A stretch of 64,000 bases of DNA from Burkholderiales bacterium (GCA_016213205.1 JACRAZ010000099.1:186001-250000), one strand, 5' to 3'. Counted from the stretch's first letter, positions 46,354 to 57,125 are shown. Notes: generated by a model not told the origin, from the sequence alone. Made by a program: numbers and translations.

Positions 46354-47442
46354 TCAGCCCAGCAGCGCCTGCGCGAACTCCCGCGCCTTGAAGGTCTCCA
46401 GGTCCTCCAGCTTTTCGCCCACGCCGATGAAGTAAACCGGCACCGGCCGCTCGCGCGCAATGGCCGCGAGCACGCCACCCTTGGCCGTGCCATCGAGCTT
46501 GGTGACGATCAGACCCGTCAGCTGCAGCGCATCGTCGAAGGCCTTCACCTGTGTCAGTGCGTTCTGCCCGGTGTTGCCGTCGACGACCAGCAGCACCTCG
46601 TGCGGTGCGCTGGCATCGGCCTTCGCGATCACACGGCGGATCTTGCGCAGCTCTTCCATCAGGTGGATCTGGGTCGGCAGCCGGCCCGCGGTGTCGGCGA
46701 TCACCACGTCCCGCCCGCGCGCCTTGCCCGCGCTCACCGCGTCGAAGGTCACCGCCGCAGGGTCGGCGCCTTCCTGGCTGACGATCTCCACGCGGTTGCG
46801 GTCGGCCCAGACCGCCAGTTGCTCGCGCGCGGCGGCGCGAAAGGTGTCCGCGGCGGCCAGCAGCACGCTTTGCTCGGCATCGGCGAGGTGGCGCGTGAGC
46901 TTGCCGATGCTGGTGGTCTTGCCGGCCCCATTGACGCCCACGACCATCACCACCGTCGGCCTGTGCTGGCCGACGACCAAAGACTTTTCGAGCGGCAGCA
47001 GCAGTTCGGTGAGCGCATCGGCCAGCAGCGCCTTCACCTGCGCGGGATCGGCGGCCTTGTGCTCCTTCACGCGGCGCTTCAGGTCCTGCAGCAGGAACTC
47101 GGTGGCCTTGACACCGGTATCGGCCATCAGCAGCGCTGATTCGAGCTCCTCGTACAGTGCGTCGTCGATGCGGGTGCCGGTGAACACCTGCGCGATGCTG
47201 GCGCCGGTCTTGCGCAGGCCGCCCCGCAACCGATCCAGCCAACCCTGCCGTGGCGCCGCCGGCGCCTCCGCCACGGCGGCCGGGACCCCTGCGGTGCCAA
47301 TGGGCGGCGGCCCGGCATCGAGGGTCGGCGCCGATGGTGCCGCCTCGGGAGGCGGCGTTTGCGGCGCCAATGCCGGAGGTGCAACCGGCGGCTCGGCCGC
47401 CGGCGGTGCCGGTGCAACCTTCTTCTTGAAGAAACTGAACAT
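46354..47442 (-). CDS. ftsY: Signal recognition particle receptor FtsY
   Basis: Membrane-associated GTPase receptor for Ffh-ribosome complexes. 362 residues. The first 65 or so form an Ala/Pro-rich acidic-poor A region after MFSFFKKKVAPAP; the NG domain follows with GVNGAGKTTSIGKLTRHLA (P-loop), DTFRAAAREQLAVWADR, VIADTAGRLPTQIHLMEELRK and VTKLDGTAKGGVLAAIA. The C-terminal IGVGEKLEDLETFKAREFAQALLG is typical. It is divergent from tRNA-Met and converges on the DUF2726 gene. Confidence 0.97.
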   Translation of the reverse strand: MFSFFKKKVAPAPPAAEPPVAPPALAPQTPPPEAAPSAPTLDAGPPPIGTAGVPAAVAEAPAAPRQGWLDRLRGGLRKTGASIAQVFTGTRIDDALYEELESALLMADTGVKATEFLLQDLKRRVKEHKAADPAQVKALLADALTELLLPLEKSLVVGQHRPTVVMVVGVNGAGKTTSIGKLTRHLADAEQSVLLAAADTFRAAAREQLAVWADRNRVEIVSQEGADPAAVTFDAVSAGKARGRDVVIADTAGRLPTQIHLMEELRKIRRVIAKADASAPHEVLLVVDGNTGQNALTQVKAFDDALQLTGLIVTKLDGTAKGGVLAAIARERPVPVYFIGVGEKLEDLETFKAREFAQALLG

Positions 47443-47570
47443 GAAATCCCGCTGTGTGCCGCCCGCCCAGGGGTCGGCTTCGAAGAAGATCCGAGCGCCC
47501 CTGCCACCGGGGCCCGTGAACGCGGGCCTCGTCTGATGCAGCGGCTGCGCCCGGACTCGAAAGTCACCGC

Positions 47571-47576
47571 TATAAT
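47571..47576 (+). promoter_or_regulatory. -10 box of tRNA-Met
   Basis: Perfect TATAAT ending 11 bases before the first base of the tRNA, consistent with initiation a few bases upstream of the mature 5' end. No clear -35 match at 17 bases. Confidence 0.6.
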
Positions 47577-47587
47577 CGCGGGCTCAA

Positions 47588-47664
<77 letters not shown>

Positions 47665-47670
47665 GACACC

Positions 47671-47699
47671 GGCCCGAGACTGCGTCTCGGGCCGTTTTT
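47671..47699 (+). terminator. Intrinsic terminator after tRNA-Met
   Basis: GGCCCGAGA (47671-47679), loop, TCTCGGGCC (47685-47693), then G and a run of five T. Strong 9-bp stem, 6 bases after the tRNA CCA end. Confidence 0.85.
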
Positions 47700-47716
47700 C
47701 TTTCCACAGCCTCTGG

Positions 47717-48109
47717 ATGTACACCATGGTCCGCTGTGTCCTGGCCGCCCTGTTGGGCGGTGTCATGCTGGCTGCCTCGGCACAGGTGGCGCCCAGCCGC
47801 CCCTTCCCCGCCACCGCCTTGCGCGGGCAGATCGAGGTGGTTCAGCCCCCCGACGTGGTGCTCAATGGGCAGCCGGCCCGCCTGGCACCGGGCGCGCGCA
47901 TCCGCGGCGAGAACAACCTGCTGCAGATGTCCGGTGCGCTGGTGGGTCAGAAACTCACGGTGAACTACACCCGCGACCCGTTCGGGCTGGTAATGGACGT
48001 GTGGGTGCTCACGCCGGAGGAACGCTCGCGTGAACCCTGGCCTCGGACCGCCGAAGAAGCCCAGCGCTGGAGCTTCGACCCGGCCGCGCGCGCCTGGACA
48101 CGGCGCTGA
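47717..48109 (+). CDS. Conserved exported protein upstream of miaB
   Basis: 130-residue protein with a cleavable signal peptide ([20 protein letters not shown], cleavage after ASA-Q likely). The mature part is about 105 residues with a small beta-rich pattern ([45 protein letters not shown]) and a tail ending [13 protein letters not shown]. No known domain. Similar short exported proteins precede miaB in related genomes. Start is ATG 47717, or ATG 47726 with a neater signal peptide. miaB begins 16 bases downstream. Confidence 0.75.
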   Translation: MYTMVRCVLAALLGGVMLAASAQVAPSRPFPATALRGQIEVVQPPDVVLNGQPARLAPGARIRGENNLLQMSGALVGQKLTVNYTRDPFGLVMDVWVLTPEERSREPWPRTAEEAQRWSFDPAARAWTRR

Positions 48110-48125
48110 TCCTGCGGGGCCCACG

Positions 48126-49481
48126 ATGAGCAAGAAGGTCTACATCCGCAGCTTCGGCTGCCAGATGAACGAATACGACGCCGGCAAGATGGCCGATGTG
48201 ATGCAGGCGGCCGAGGGCTTCGAGCCCACCGACGACCCCGAGGCGGCCGACCTGATCCTGTTCAATACCTGCTCGGTGCGCGAGAAGGCCCAGGAGAAGG
48301 TGTTTTCCGATCTCGGCCGGGTGAAGCACCTGAAGGCCAAGGGCGTGCTGATCGGCGTGGGCGGCTGCGTGGCCAGCCAGGAGGGCGCGGCCATCATCGA
48401 GCGCGCCCCGTATGTCGACCTGGTGTTCGGCCCGCAGACGCTGCACCGCCTGCCGCAGATGATCGCGCAGCGGCACGCCCAGGGGCGCCCGCAAGTGGAC
48501 ATCAGCTTCCCCGAGATCGAGAAGTTCGACCACCTGCCCCCGGCGCGCACCGAAGGCGCGTCGGCCTTCGTGTCCATCATGGAGGGCTGCTCGAAGTACT
48601 GTTCCTACTGCGTGGTGCCCTACACGCGCGGCGAGGAAGTGAGCCGCCCGTTCGACGACGTGCTGGCCGAGGTGGCGGGCCTGGCCGGGCAAGGCGTCAA
48701 GGAGGTCACGCTGCTGGGCCAGAACGTCAATGCCTACCGCGGCACGATGGGACAGTCCGGCGAGGTGGCCGACTTCGCACTGCTGCTGGACTACGTGCAC
48801 GAGATCCCCGGCATCGAGCGCATCCGCTACACGACCAGTCACCCGAACGAGTTCACGCAACGGCTCATCGAGGCTTACGGCCGCCTGCCGAAGCTCGTCA
48901 ACCACCTGCACCTGCCCGTGCAACACGGGGCCGATCGCATCCTGATGGCGATGAAGCGGGGCTACACCGCGCTGCAGTACAAGAGCACGATCCGCAAGCT
49001 GCGCGCTGTGCGGCCGGACATCAGCCTGTCGAGCGACTTCATTGTCGGCTTCCCCGGTGAGACTGCCGACGACCACGAGAAGTCGCTGCAACTGATCCGC
49101 GACGTCGGCTTCGACGCCTGCTTCAGCTTCGTCTTCAGCCCGCGGCCCGGCACGCCGGCGGCCAACCTGCACGACGACACGCCGCAAGCCCTGAAGCTGC
49201 AACGACTGCAGCAACTGCAGGCCCTGATTGAAGAAAACGTGCAGCGCATCAGCGCCGCCCGGGTGGGCACGCTGCAGCGCATCCTGGTCGAGGGGCCGAG
49301 CCGTCGCAACGCGGCCGAACTGATGGGGCGCACCGAGTGCAACCGCATCGTCAACTTCGACGGCGGCCCGAACGGCGCGCGCTTGGTGGGTCAGATGATC
49401 GATGTGCGCATCACGCAGGCCTATCCGCACTCCTTGCGTGCAGAGGTGCACACGCGCGAGACCGCGGCGCACGCCGCCTGA
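48126..49481 (+). CDS. miaB: tRNA-2-methylthio-N6-dimethylallyladenosine synthase
   Basis: Radical SAM methylthiotransferase that converts i6A37 to ms2i6A37 in tRNAs reading UNN codons. 451 residues. The N-terminal UPF0004 domain holds three cluster cysteines, Cys12 ([10 protein letters not shown]), Cys49 (FNTCSVRE) and Cys81 (GGCVASQEG). The radical SAM triad is Cys155, Cys159 and Cys162 in [19 protein letters not shown]-terminal TRAM domain follows. The ATG at 48126 gives [15 protein letters not shown]; the upstream open frame overlaps the previous gene and is rejected. Confidence 0.97.
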   Translation: MSKKVYIRSFGCQMNEYDAGKMADVMQAAEGFEPTDDPEAADLILFNTCSVREKAQEKVFSDLGRVKHLKAKGVLIGVGGCVASQEGAAIIERAPYVDLVFGPQTLHRLPQMIAQRHAQGRPQVDISFPEIEKFDHLPPARTEGASAFVSIMEGCSKYCSYCVVPYTRGEEVSRPFDDVLAEVAGLAGQGVKEVTLLGQNVNAYRGTMGQSGEVADFALLLDYVHEIPGIERIRYTTSHPNEFTQRLIEAYGRLPKLVNHLHLPVQHGADRILMAMKRGYTALQYKSTIRKLRAVRPDISLSSDFIVGFPGETADDHEKSLQLIRDVGFDACFSFVFSPRPGTPAANLHDDTPQALKLQRLQQLQALIEENVQRISAARVGTLQRILVEGPSRRNAAELMGRTECNRIVNFDGGPNGARLVGQMIDVRITQAYPHSLRAEVHTRETAAHAA

Positions 49482-49483
49482 GA

Positions 49484-49798
49484 TCAACGGCCGCGCGAGG
49501 CGAACCCGGCCCACCACAGCGCCGCAGCGCTGGCCACCACCATGGCGGCGTAGGTGGCCATGCGGCCATCTCGGCCGGTGATCACCAGCCCGGCCAGCAA
49601 GGCCGACAGCCCGGCCGCACTGGCCCAGAGCACCAGACGCCGCCAGCGCACCGGCGCCAGTTCGCGGCGCCACAGCAGCTTGGCGCCAGTGGCCGCGATC
49701 ACGCCCAGCCCGACGGCTGGCGCGATCAGGTTCAGCAGGTGCCAGACAGCGTCGAAGAAGCCCATGGATGCGTTCGGCGTTGGCAGCGCGGCCGGCAC
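49484..49798 (-). CDS. Small predicted membrane protein
   Basis: 104-residue protein with three hydrophobic segments: about 18-38 ([20 protein letters not shown]), 55-74 ([20 protein letters not shown]) and 80-98 ([20 protein letters not shown]). No recognised family. Codon and amino-acid use look like a real membrane protein, and a gene in this position between miaB and hemA occurs in related genomes. Start is the leftmost in-frame codon at 49798 or ATG 49765 ([11 protein letters not shown]), which I find more natural. It converges with miaB at only 2 bases. Confidence 0.65.
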   Translation of the reverse strand: MPAALPTPNASMGFFDAVWHLLNLIAPAVGLGVIAATGAKLLWRRELAPVRWRRLVLWASAAGLSALLAGLVITGRDGRMATYAAMVVASAAALWWAGFASRGR

Positions 49799-49856
49799 GC
49801 TTGATTCACCTCAAGTGATATGCCCAACGCCGTACCGTTCGAAAGGGGGCGAATTC

Positions 49857-49862
49857 TATAAT
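49857..49862 (+). promoter_or_regulatory. Perfect -10 TATAAT abutting hemA start
   Basis: TATAAT, six bases, then the hemA ATG. Initiation 6-7 bases after the hexamer would fall on the A of the start codon. No -35 match at 16-18 bases. Confidence 0.55.
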
Positions 49863-49868
49863 CCGCCC

Positions 49869-51167
49869 ATGAGTGTGTTCACCCTCGGCCTGAACCACAC
49901 GACCGCGCCGGTGGACCTGCGGGGACGCTTTGCGTTCGCGCCCGAGCAACTCTCCCCCGCCCTGCGTGGATTCCAGGACCGCCTGCGCCGTGTGCTGCCC
50001 GAGGCCGCACTGCTGTCCACCTGCAATCGCACCGAGTTGTATGTGGCGGCCGATCCCTCGGCCGTGCGGGAGCTGGTGCACCCGGCCATCGACTGGCTGG
50101 CCACACAAGGGGGCGTCAGCGGCGAACAGTTGCGATCACACACCTACGTGCTCGAGCACCGTGAAGCCGCGCGCCATGCGTTCCGCGTCGCCTCGGGCCT
50201 GGACTCGATGGTGCTGGGCGAGCCGCAGATCCTGGGCCAGATGAAACAGGCCGTGCGCGAGGCCGATGCCGCCGGCACGCTGGGCACCACGCTGCACCAG
50301 TTGTTCCAGCGCTCGTTCTCGGTGGCCAAGGACGTGCGCAGTTCCACCGAGATCGGCGCGCACTCCATCAGCATGGCCGCCGCCGCGGTTCGCCTGGCGT
50401 CGCAGCTGTTCGAAGACCTGGGGCAGATCCAAGTGCTGTTCGTCGGCGCAGGCGAGATGATCGAGCTCGTGGCCACGCACTTCTCGGCCCGCGCGCCGAA
50501 GTCGATGGCCATCGCCAACCGCACGCTTGAGCGCGGCGAGAAGCTGGCCAGCCGCTTCGGTGCCCAGGCCCTGCGCCTGGCCGACCTGCCGCAGCGCCTG
50601 CACGAGTTCGACGCCGTCATCTCCTGCACCGCGAGCACGCTGCCGATCATCGGCCTGGGCGCTGTGCGCAGCGCATTGAAGGCGCGCCGCCGGCGGCCGA
50701 TGTTCATGGTCGACCTGGCGGTGCCGCGCGACATCGAACCCGAGGTCGCCTCGCTGGCCGACATCTACCTCTACACCGTCGACGACCTGTCGGCGCTGGT
50801 GCAATCGGCTGGCGAAAAGCGCCAGGCTGCCGTGGCACAGGCCGAGGCCATCATCGATGCGGGCGTGCAGAGCTTCAGCCACTGGCTCGATCAGCGTGCC
50901 AGCGTGCCGTTGATCCAGGCGCTGAACGCGCAGGCCGACCAATGGCGCAGCACCGAGATCGCGCGCGCCCGCAAGCAGCTCGCCAAGGGCGCCGATGTGG
51001 AAGCCGTGCTGGAAGCACTGTCGCGCGGCCTGACGCAGAAATTGCTGCACGGCGCGCTGGCCGAGCTGCATGCCAGCGATGGCGAGCAACGCACGCACAC
51101 GGCCGAGACCATCTCGCGCCTGTTCCTGCGGCACGCGTCCCGCAACCCGTCCGACGAGCGCCGTTAG
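49869..51167 (+). CDS. hemA: Glutamyl-tRNA reductase
   Basis: First committed enzyme of the C5 pathway to heme: reduces Glu-tRNA to glutamate-1-semialdehyde with NADPH. 432 residues. The catalytic motif STCNRTE (50-56) carries the nucleophile Cys52. [15 protein letters not shown] and the NADPH-binding [17 protein letters not shown] are canonical, and the C-terminal dimerisation helix is complete. The start [15 protein letters not shown] is standard, so the TATAAT six bases upstream implies a leaderless transcript or a coincidental match. First of hemA-prfA-prmC. Confidence 0.97.
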   Translation: MSVFTLGLNHTTAPVDLRGRFAFAPEQLSPALRGFQDRLRRVLPEAALLSTCNRTELYVAADPSAVRELVHPAIDWLATQGGVSGEQLRSHTYVLEHREAARHAFRVASGLDSMVLGEPQILGQMKQAVREADAAGTLGTTLHQLFQRSFSVAKDVRSSTEIGAHSISMAAAAVRLASQLFEDLGQIQVLFVGAGEMIELVATHFSARAPKSMAIANRTLERGEKLASRFGAQALRLADLPQRLHEFDAVISCTASTLPIIGLGAVRSALKARRRRPMFMVDLAVPRDIEPEVASLADIYLYTVDDLSALVQSAGEKRQAAVAQAEAIIDAGVQSFSHWLDQRASVPLIQALNAQADQWRSTEIARARKQLAKGADVEAVLEALSRGLTQKLLHGALAELHASDGEQRTHTAETISRLFLRHASRNPSDERR

Positions 51168-51244
51168 CGGCGCTGCCGCGCCCTGCGCCTGCGGCGGCCT
51201 GTGCCCGCGCGGGTGCTGCGCCGACCTCACCCACCCCCGCTCCG

Positions 51245-52339
51245 ATGAAAGACGCCCTGCGCCATCAACTGCAACGGCTGGCCATGCGCCTGGCCGAACT
51301 GGATGCCCACCTGGCCGACCCGACACTGGCCAACGACATCCAGCGCTACCGCAGTGTGGCGCGAGAACAGGCGGAAGCTGCCGCGGTGGTGGAGCGCTTC
51401 CGCCGCTACGAGCAGCGCGAGGCCGACCTGGCCGCCGCCCGCGACATGCTGGCCGATGGCAGCAACGACGCCGAGATCACCGCCATGGCGCACGAGGAGA
51501 TCGGCAACGCGCAGGCCGACCTCGAACGCCTGCAGGCCGAACTGCAGACCGCCCTGCTCCCGCGCGACCCGGACGACGCGCGGCCGGCCTACCTCGAGAT
51601 CCGGGCCGGCACCGGTGGCGAGGAGTCGGCGCTGTTCGCCGCCGACCTGGCCCGCATGTACCTGCGCTTCTGCGAGCGCCAAGGCTGGCGCACCGAGGTG
51701 ATGAGCGAAAGCGCCTCCGACCTGGGGGGCTACAAGGAACTGGTGCTGCGCGTCGAGGGCGATGGTGTCTACGGTCAGCTCAAGTTCGAGTCGGGCGGCC
51801 ACCGGGTGCAACGTGTGCCCGAAACCGAATCCCAGGGCCGCATCCACACCAGCGCCTGCACGGTGGCCGTGATGCCCGAGCCTGACGAGCAGGCCGAGGT
51901 CACGATCAACCCCTCGGAGCTGCGCATCGACACCTTCCGCGCCAGCGGCGCCGGCGGCCAGCACGTGAACAAGACCGATTCGGCCATCCGCATCACCCAC
52001 CTGCCCACCGGCATCGTGGCCGAGTGCCAGGACGACCGCTCGCAGCACCGCAACAAGGCCAAGGCCATGGCCGTGCTGCTGGCGCGGCTGCGCGACAAGG
52101 AGCGCAGTGAACGCGAGGCCAAGGAGGCCGCCACCCGCAAGAGCCTGGTGGGCACGGGCGACCGCTCCGACCGCATCCGCACCTACAACTTCCCGCAGGG
52201 CCGCCTCACCGACCACCGCATCAACCTCACCTTGTACAAGCTGGGCGCCATCATGGACGGCGACCTGGCCGACGTGATCGAGGCGCTGAAGGCGGCCCAG
52301 GCACAACAGCAGCTCGCAGCACTCGAAGGCGCCGTGTGA
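51245..52339 (+). CDS. prfA: Peptide chain release factor 1
   Basis: Recognises UAA and UAG stop codons and triggers peptide release. 364 residues, normal. The GGQ tripeptide that catalyses hydrolysis is at 237-239 ([12 protein letters not shown]), and the stop-codon PxT motif reads PET at 192-194 ([14 protein letters not shown]). [22 protein letters not shown] and [18 protein letters not shown] are typical. The next gene, prmC, methylates the glutamine of this GGQ and overlaps the stop by four bases (GTGTGA...), a common coupling. Confidence 0.97.
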   Translation: MKDALRHQLQRLAMRLAELDAHLADPTLANDIQRYRSVAREQAEAAAVVERFRRYEQREADLAAARDMLADGSNDAEITAMAHEEIGNAQADLERLQAELQTALLPRDPDDARPAYLEIRAGTGGEESALFAADLARMYLRFCERQGWRTEVMSESASDLGGYKELVLRVEGDGVYGQLKFESGGHRVQRVPETESQGRIHTSACTVAVMPEPDEQAEVTINPSELRIDTFRASGAGGQHVNKTDSAIRITHLPTGIVAECQDDRSQHRNKAKAMAVLLARLRDKERSEREAKEAATRKSLVGTGDRSDRIRTYNFPQGRLTDHRINLTLYKLGAIMDGDLADVIEALKAAQAQQQLAALEGAV

Positions 52340-53172
52340 GCCCGACCGTCGCCCAGGTCCTGGCGTTGGCCCAGGCGCGGGGCCTGGACCGGCTGGACGC
52401 GCAACTGCTGCTCGGCCACCACCTGCGGCAGGGCCGGGCCTGGCTGCTCGCGCACGACGACGAGGCCTTGCCGGACACCGTTGTGCAGGCCTTCGAGGCC
52501 GACTGCCGACGCCGGGCCGACGAAGTGCCGCTGGCCTACCTGACCGGTGAACGCGAGTTCCATGGACTGCCGCTGCGGGTGACACCCGACGTGCTGGTGC
52601 CCCGCCCCGACACCGAAACGCTGGTGGACTGGGCGCTGGAACGGCTGGCCGATTCGCACCGCGGCGCACCGACGGTGCTGGACCTGGGCACCGGCAGCGG
52701 CGCGATCGCCCTGGCCGTGGCCCATGCCCGGCCCGACGCCCGGGTGACGGCCACCGACCTCAGCCCGGCGGCACTGGCCGTGGCGCAGGCCAATGCACAG
52801 CGGCTGGGCCTGAGCCTGCAATGGGCGGTCGGCTCCTGGTGGCAGGCCGTGCCGGGCCGCCGCTTCGACCTGGTGCTGTGCAACCCGCCGTACATCGCTG
52901 GCGACGACCCGCACCTGCCAGCGCTGCGCCACGAACCGCGTCTGGCCCTCACGCCGGGCGGCGACGGCCTCGCGGCGATCCGGGCCATCGTGGCCGGTGC
53001 ACCCGCCGCGCTGGAACCTGGCGCCTGGCTGCTGATCGAACATGGCTGGGACCAGGCCGAGGCCGTGCAGTCGCTGCTGGTGCAGGCGGGCTTCGCTGCC
53101 GTTCAAACGCGCCATGACATCGAGCACCGGCCCCGTTGCACGGGAGGCCGTTGGTTGCAAGCCACCGATTGA
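52336..53172 (+). CDS. prmC: Release factor glutamine methyltransferase
   Basis: SAM-dependent enzyme that methylates the GGQ glutamine of release factors. 278 residues: a helical N-terminal domain, then the Rossmann fold with [16 protein letters not shown] (SAM loop) and the catalytic [31 protein letters not shown] and [16 protein letters not shown] are PrmC signatures. Start is a GTG overlapping the prfA stop codon. Confidence 0.96.
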   Translation: MSPTVAQVLALAQARGLDRLDAQLLLGHHLRQGRAWLLAHDDEALPDTVVQAFEADCRRRADEVPLAYLTGEREFHGLPLRVTPDVLVPRPDTETLVDWALERLADSHRGAPTVLDLGTGSGAIALAVAHARPDARVTATDLSPAALAVAQANAQRLGLSLQWAVGSWWQAVPGRRFDLVLCNPPYIAGDDPHLPALRHEPRLALTPGGDGLAAIRAIVAGAPAALEPGAWLLIEHGWDQAEAVQSLLVQAGFAAVQTRHDIEHRPRCTGGRWLQATD

Positions 53173-53274
53173 GCCTGCACTGCCATTTGCAGCGTTTTCG
53201 TACACCAGATGCTGAACATGGTTGCAGACACTCGGCGTACGATGAATCGAAGCAGCAGAACCGAGGAGACGACC

Positions 53275-53796
53275 ATGCGTTTGACCCTTGTCCTCGCTTT
53301 GTCGATGGCCGCAACGCCAGCACTGGCCGGCGGCGAAGGCCTGGTGGCCTCGCCCGACACACTGGGCGGCTCCCGCTGGCAGGCGCGCATCCAGGTGGAC
53401 ACCCTGCCCTTTGCGGGCCCGTGGGCCGCGGGCGTGCCGCTGGGCCAGTCGAGCGTGTTGCAGATGACCCGCCTGCTGGGTGACTACCGCCTCGACGCGC
53501 TGCGTTTCGGCCAGACCGGTGGCCTGCGCCTCACCGGAGGGCTGCTGCTCAACCCGCGCCAGTCCGTCGCCGGGGGGGATGCCCGCGGCACCTGGCCCTA
53601 CTTCGGTGTGGGCTATGCCGGCAGCGGCGAACGCGGCGACTGGGGCTTCTCAGCCGATGTGGGCCTGGCGGCACAGAACCCCGGCGCGGCCAGCCGCCTG
53701 GGGCGCGTGTTCAATGGCAGCGTCGACCTCAACGACGCGCTGCGCGAACTGCGCCTGCAGCCGATGATCCGCCTGGGCGTGACCTACAGCTTCTGA
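53275..53796 (+). CDS. Conserved exported protein, possible outer-membrane barrel
   Basis: 173-residue protein with a clean signal peptide (MRLTLVLALSMAATPALAGG). The mature part alternates Gly-rich amphipathic strands (RWQARIQVDTLPF, LRFGQTGGLRLTGGLLLNP, YFGVGYAGSGERGDWGFSADVGLAAQ) and ends in LQPMIRLGVTYSF; the terminal aromatic residue and strand pattern suit a small outer-membrane beta-barrel. GAGGAGA lies 5 bases before ATG 53275, which decides the start over an earlier in-frame ATG. No named family recognised. Confidence 0.75.
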   Translation: MRLTLVLALSMAATPALAGGEGLVASPDTLGGSRWQARIQVDTLPFAGPWAAGVPLGQSSVLQMTRLLGDYRLDALRFGQTGGLRLTGGLLLNPRQSVAGGDARGTWPYFGVGYAGSGERGDWGFSADVGLAAQNPGAASRLGRVFNGSVDLNDALRELRLQPMIRLGVTYSF

Positions 53797-53854
53797 ACCC
53801 GGGCTCAACGGCCGGCCATCGGCCAGGCGCACCGCCGCGTGCCTGGCTTTGCCG

Positions 53855-53860
53855 TATAAA
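53855..53860 (+). promoter_or_regulatory. Candidate -10 of grxD-ubiX
   Basis: TATAAA (5 of 6 matches), 28 bases upstream of the grxD ATG. No good -35 hexamer. Confidence 0.4.
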
Positions 53861-53888
53861 CACGCTTTGTTCCCTACGGATTCTTCCC

Positions 53889-54200
53889 ATGAGTGACGTG
53901 CAAAAGCGCATCGACGACATCGTCAAGGGCGGCAAGGTGGTGCTGTTCATGAAAGGCACCAGCCAGTTTCCGATGTGCGGCTTCTCGGGCCGCGCGATCC
54001 AGGTGCTCAAGGCCTGCGGCGTGGACGAGCTGACCACCGTGAACGTGCTCGAGGACGAAGGCATCCGCCAGGGCATCAAGGAATATGCCAACTGGCCGAC
54101 GATTCCCCAGCTCTACATCAACGGCGAGTTCGTCGGCGGCTCGGACATCATGATGGAGATGTACCAGTCGGGCGAACTGCAGCAGATGCTGGGTCAGTGA
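53889..54200 (+). CDS. grxD: Monothiol glutaredoxin (Grx4 type)
   Basis: Carries and transfers [2Fe-2S] clusters with glutathione. 103 residues, single glutaredoxin domain. The monothiol active site CGFS is at 30-33 (QFPMCGFSGRAIQVL); the glutathione-binding region ANWPTIPQLYINGEFVGGSDI is intact. It overlaps ubiX by four bases (GTGA). Confidence 0.96.
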   Translation: MSDVQKRIDDIVKGGKVVLFMKGTSQFPMCGFSGRAIQVLKACGVDELTTVNVLEDEGIRQGIKEYANWPTIPQLYINGEFVGGSDIMMEMYQSGELQQMLGQ

Positions 54201-54763
54201 CCCAACGCCTCGTCGTCGGCATCACCGGCGCCAGTGGCGCGGTGTACGGCGTGCGGCTGCTCCAACGCGCGCGCGCGCTCGGTGTCGAAACCCACCTGGT
54301 GGTCACGCCGGCCGGCGTGCTGAACGCGCACCACGAACTCGGCCTCGACCGCAGCGCGCTCGATGCGCTGGCCGACAAGGCCTATGCGCCGGCCGACATC
54401 GGCGCCTGCGTGGCCAGTGGCAGCTTCGCCACCGCCGCGATGGTGATCGCGCCCTGCTCGATGAAGACGCTGGCCGCGGTGGCGCACGGCTTCTCCGACA
54501 ACCTGCTCACGCGCGCCGCCGATGTCACGCTGAAGGAGCGCCGGCCGCTGCTGCTGATGGTGCGCGAGACGCCGTTCAACCTGGCGCACCTGCGCAACAT
54601 GACGGCCGTCACCGAGATGGGCGGCATCGTCTTCCCGCCGCTGCCGGCGTTCTACCACCGGCCCGCGAGCATCGACGAACTGGTGGACGACACCGTCGAA
54701 CGTGCGCTCGCGCTGCTGGGCCTGCCCACTGCCAGCCCGAAGGCCTGGGGTGGCCTGCGCTAG
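54197..54763 (+). CDS. ubiX: Flavin prenyltransferase UbiX
   Basis: Makes prenylated FMN, the cofactor of the decarboxylase UbiD in ubiquinone synthesis. 188 residues. Flavin and substrate motifs are RLVVGITGASGAVYGVRLL, IGACVASGSFATAAMVIAPCSMKTLAAVAHGFSDNLL (two adjacent signatures), and LMVRETPFNLAHLRNM. The start is a GTG overlapping the grxD stop; a longer frame runs through grxD and is a shadow. No ubiD gene is in the window. Confidence 0.95.
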   Translation: MTQRLVVGITGASGAVYGVRLLQRARALGVETHLVVTPAGVLNAHHELGLDRSALDALADKAYAPADIGACVASGSFATAAMVIAPCSMKTLAAVAHGFSDNLLTRAADVTLKERRPLLLMVRETPFNLAHLRNMTAVTEMGGIVFPPLPAFYHRPASIDELVDDTVERALALLGLPTASPKAWGGLR

Positions 54764-55386
54764 GCTGGCCCGCCGTCCACCAGCCATTGCTTGCGCGCGG
54801 CCAGCACCGCGTTCGGGTACTCGTCCCGCCCCCGGCTGCCGTTGTAGCGGCCGAGCGCGAGCTGCAGGTTGCCCTGCTCGACATCGAGGTAGTGGCGCAG
54901 GATCACACAGCCGAAACGCAGGTTGGTCTGCATGTGGAACAGCTTGGCCACGTCACCGTCACCGATCAGCCGGGCCCAGAAGGGCATCACCTGCATGTAG
55001 CCACGGGCGCCGGCCACGCTGATCGCGTACTTGCGAAAGCCGCTCTCCACCTGGATCAGCCCGAGCACCAGCGCGGGCTCGAGTCCGGCGCGCTTGCTCT
55101 CGTACCACAGCGTCTGCAGGAACTCGACCCGGGTGTGCAGTTCGCTCTTGCGGCGCTTCAGGCGTTCGCTCATCGCACCCAGCCAGCGCAGGTAGGCCAC
55201 CCGGGCTTCGGTCTTGTCGAATGCCGGCCGCGGCGGCGCCGCACTGGCGATGGCCGCCGACAGGGCCGTGCGCACCGCGTTGGCCAGCGGCTCCTCGGCT
55301 TGTGCGCCCGCCAGTGCCGGCGCGGCATGCCAACCGGGCGACGCGGCCGCCGCCAGCAGCAGCGCGCGGCGGCGCCGGCTTGTCAT
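54760..55386 (-). CDS. Lytic transglycosylase (SLT family)
   Basis: Exported enzyme that cleaves peptidoglycan strands with 1,6-anhydro ring formation. 208 residues: signal peptide 1-29 ([22 protein letters not shown]), a helical linker, then the SLT domain with [18 protein letters not shown] (catalytic Glu114) and [12 protein letters not shown]. The C-terminal [24 protein letters not shown] contains the NG-x-G-like product loop. Its ATG overlaps the proS stop by four bases. The anhydro-muropeptides it would release are the substrate of AmpD, encoded elsewhere in the window. Confidence 0.9.
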   Translation of the reverse strand: MTSRRRRALLLAAAASPGWHAAPALAGAQAEEPLANAVRTALSAAIASAAPPRPAFDKTEARVAYLRWLGAMSERLKRRKSELHTRVEFLQTLWYESKRAGLEPALVLGLIQVESGFRKYAISVAGARGYMQVMPFWARLIGDGDVAKLFHMQTNLRFGCVILRHYLDVEQGNLQLALGRYNGSRGRDEYPNAVLAARKQWLVDGGPA

Positions 55387-57125
55387 GCGGCGAGCCGCTC
55401 CTTCACCAGGGTGGCCGCCTCGGCCAGCGGCGCGGTGCTGGCCTGGGCCTCACGCCGGCCTTGCAGTTCCACCGTGCCGGCCTTCAGGCCACGGTCGGAG
55501 ATCACCACGCGCTGCGGCACACCCACCAGTTCCCAATCGGCGAACATCGCGCCGGGGCGTTCGCCGCGGTCGTCGAGCATCGCGTCGATGCCCATCGCGA
55601 GCAGCGTGTCGTGCAACTGGTCGGCCGCGGCACGCACCTCGGCGCTGCGGTCGTAGCCGATCGGGCAGATCACCACCGCAAACGGGGCGATGGCGGCCGG
55701 CCAGATGATGCCGCGCTCATCGTGGTTCTGCTCGATCGCGGCGCCCAGGATGCGGGTGACGCCGATGCCGTAGCAGCCCATCTCCATCAGCTGCGGCTTG
55801 CCGGTCTCGTCCAGGTAGGTGGCGTTCATCGCCTTGGAATACTTGGTGCCGAGGTAGAACACATGGCCCACCTCGATGCCACGCTGGATCGCGAGCGTGC
55901 CCCGGCCATCGGGCGAAGGGTCGCCCGCCACCACATTGCGGATGTCGGCCACCAGGTCGGGCTCGGGCAGGTCGCGGCCCCAGTTCACGCCGGTGAGGTG
56001 GAAGTCGGCCTCGTTGGCGCCACACACGAAATCGTTCATCGCGGCCACGGTGCGGTCAGCGATCACCTTCACCGGCTTGCGCAGCCCGATCGGGCCCAGG
56101 TAGCCCGGCTTGCAGCCGAAGTGATCCTCGATCTCGGCGGCGGTGGCAAAACGCCAACCACCCTTCAGGCCCTGAACCTTGCCAGCCTTCACTTCGTTCA
56201 GGTCATGGTCCCCCCGCACCAGCAGCAGCCACACGGTGGTCTTCGCGATGTCGCCCGAATCACTGAGCTCGTCGGTGGCCAGCACCAGCGACTTGACCGT
56301 GCGCTGCAGCGGCAGCCCCAGCAGCGCGGCCACGTCGGCGCAGGTGCTCTTGCCCGGCGTGGGGGTCTTGGTGAGCGCTACGGAGGCAGCGCCACGCACG
56401 CCCAGCGCCAGCGCCTCGGCCAGCTCGATGTTGGCTGCGTAGTCGCTGCTGGGGCAGTACACCAGCGCGTCCTCGCCGGTGTCGGCGATCACCTGGAACT
56501 CGTGCGAGGCATCGCCGCCAATGGCGCCGGTATCGGCCGCCACCGCACGGTACTGCAGGCCGAAGCGGTCGAAGATGCGCTTGTACGCGCCGAACATCAC
56601 CTCGTAGCTCTTGAGCGCGGCGTCCTTGTCGCGGTCGAACGAGTACGCATCCTTCATCGTGAACTCGCGGCCGCGCATCAGGCCGAAGCGCGGGCGCCGC
56701 TCGTCGCGGAACTTGGTCTGGATGTGGTAGAAGTTTTTCGGCAGCTGGCGGTAGCTGCGCAGCTCCTGGCGCGCGATGTCGGTGATGACCTCTTCGCTGG
56801 TGGGCTGCACGACGAAGTCGCGCTCGTGGCGGTCCTTCACGCGCAGCAGCTCGGGGCCATAGGCCTGGAAGCGGCCGCTCTCCTGCCACAGCTCGGCCGG
56901 CTGCACCACCGGCATCAGCAGTTCCACCGCGCCGGCGCGGTTCATCTCCTCGCGGATGATGGCCTCCACCTTGCGGATCACGCGCAGGCCCATCGGCATG
57001 TAGTTGTAGATGCCGGCGCCCAGGCGCTTGATCATGCCGGCACGCATCATCAGCTTGTGACTGACGACTTCGGCGTCAGCAGGCGCTTCCTTCAAGGTGG
57101 CGATGAAGAACTGGGAGGCTTTCAT
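55383..57125 (-). CDS. proS: Prolyl-tRNA synthetase
   Basis: Class II synthetase charging tRNA-Pro. 580 residues, the bacterial type with an editing insertion. Motif 1 lies in [23 protein letters not shown], motif 2 in [23 protein letters not shown], and motif 3 in [19 protein letters not shown]-like [15 protein letters not shown]. The INS editing domain lies at about 230-390 ([20 protein letters not shown]). A C-terminal anticodon-binding domain completes it. Divergent from rppH across 147 bases that include an AT-rich patch at 57238-57271. Confidence 0.97.
   Translation of the reverse strand: MKASQFFIATLKEAPADAEVVSHKLMMRAGMIKRLGAGIYNYMPMGLRVIRKVEAIIREEMNRAGAVELLMPVVQPAELWQESGRFQAYGPELLRVKDRHERDFVVQPTSEEVITDIARQELRSYRQLPKNFYHIQTKFRDERRPRFGLMRGREFTMKDAYSFDRDKDAALKSYEVMFGAYKRIFDRFGLQYRAVAADTGAIGGDASHEFQVIADTGEDALVYCPSSDYAANIELAEALALGVRGAASVALTKTPTPGKSTCADVAALLGLPLQRTVKSLVLATDELSDSGDIAKTTVWLLLVRGDHDLNEVKAGKVQGLKGGWRFATAAEIEDHFGCKPGYLGPIGLRKPVKVIADRTVAAMNDFVCGANEADFHLTGVNWGRDLPEPDLVADIRNVVAGDPSPDGRGTLAIQRGIEVGHVFYLGTKYSKAMNATYLDETGKPQLMEMGCYGIGVTRILGAAIEQNHDERGIIWPAAIAPFAVVICPIGYDRSAEVRAAADQLHDTLLAMGIDAMLDDRGERPGAMFADWELVGVPQRVVISDRGLKAGTVELQGRREAQASTAPLAEAATLVKERLAA

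Noticed and set aside
48009-49673. Minus-strand open frame over miaB
   Set aside because: Antisense of MiaB, whose Cys motifs are all in place.
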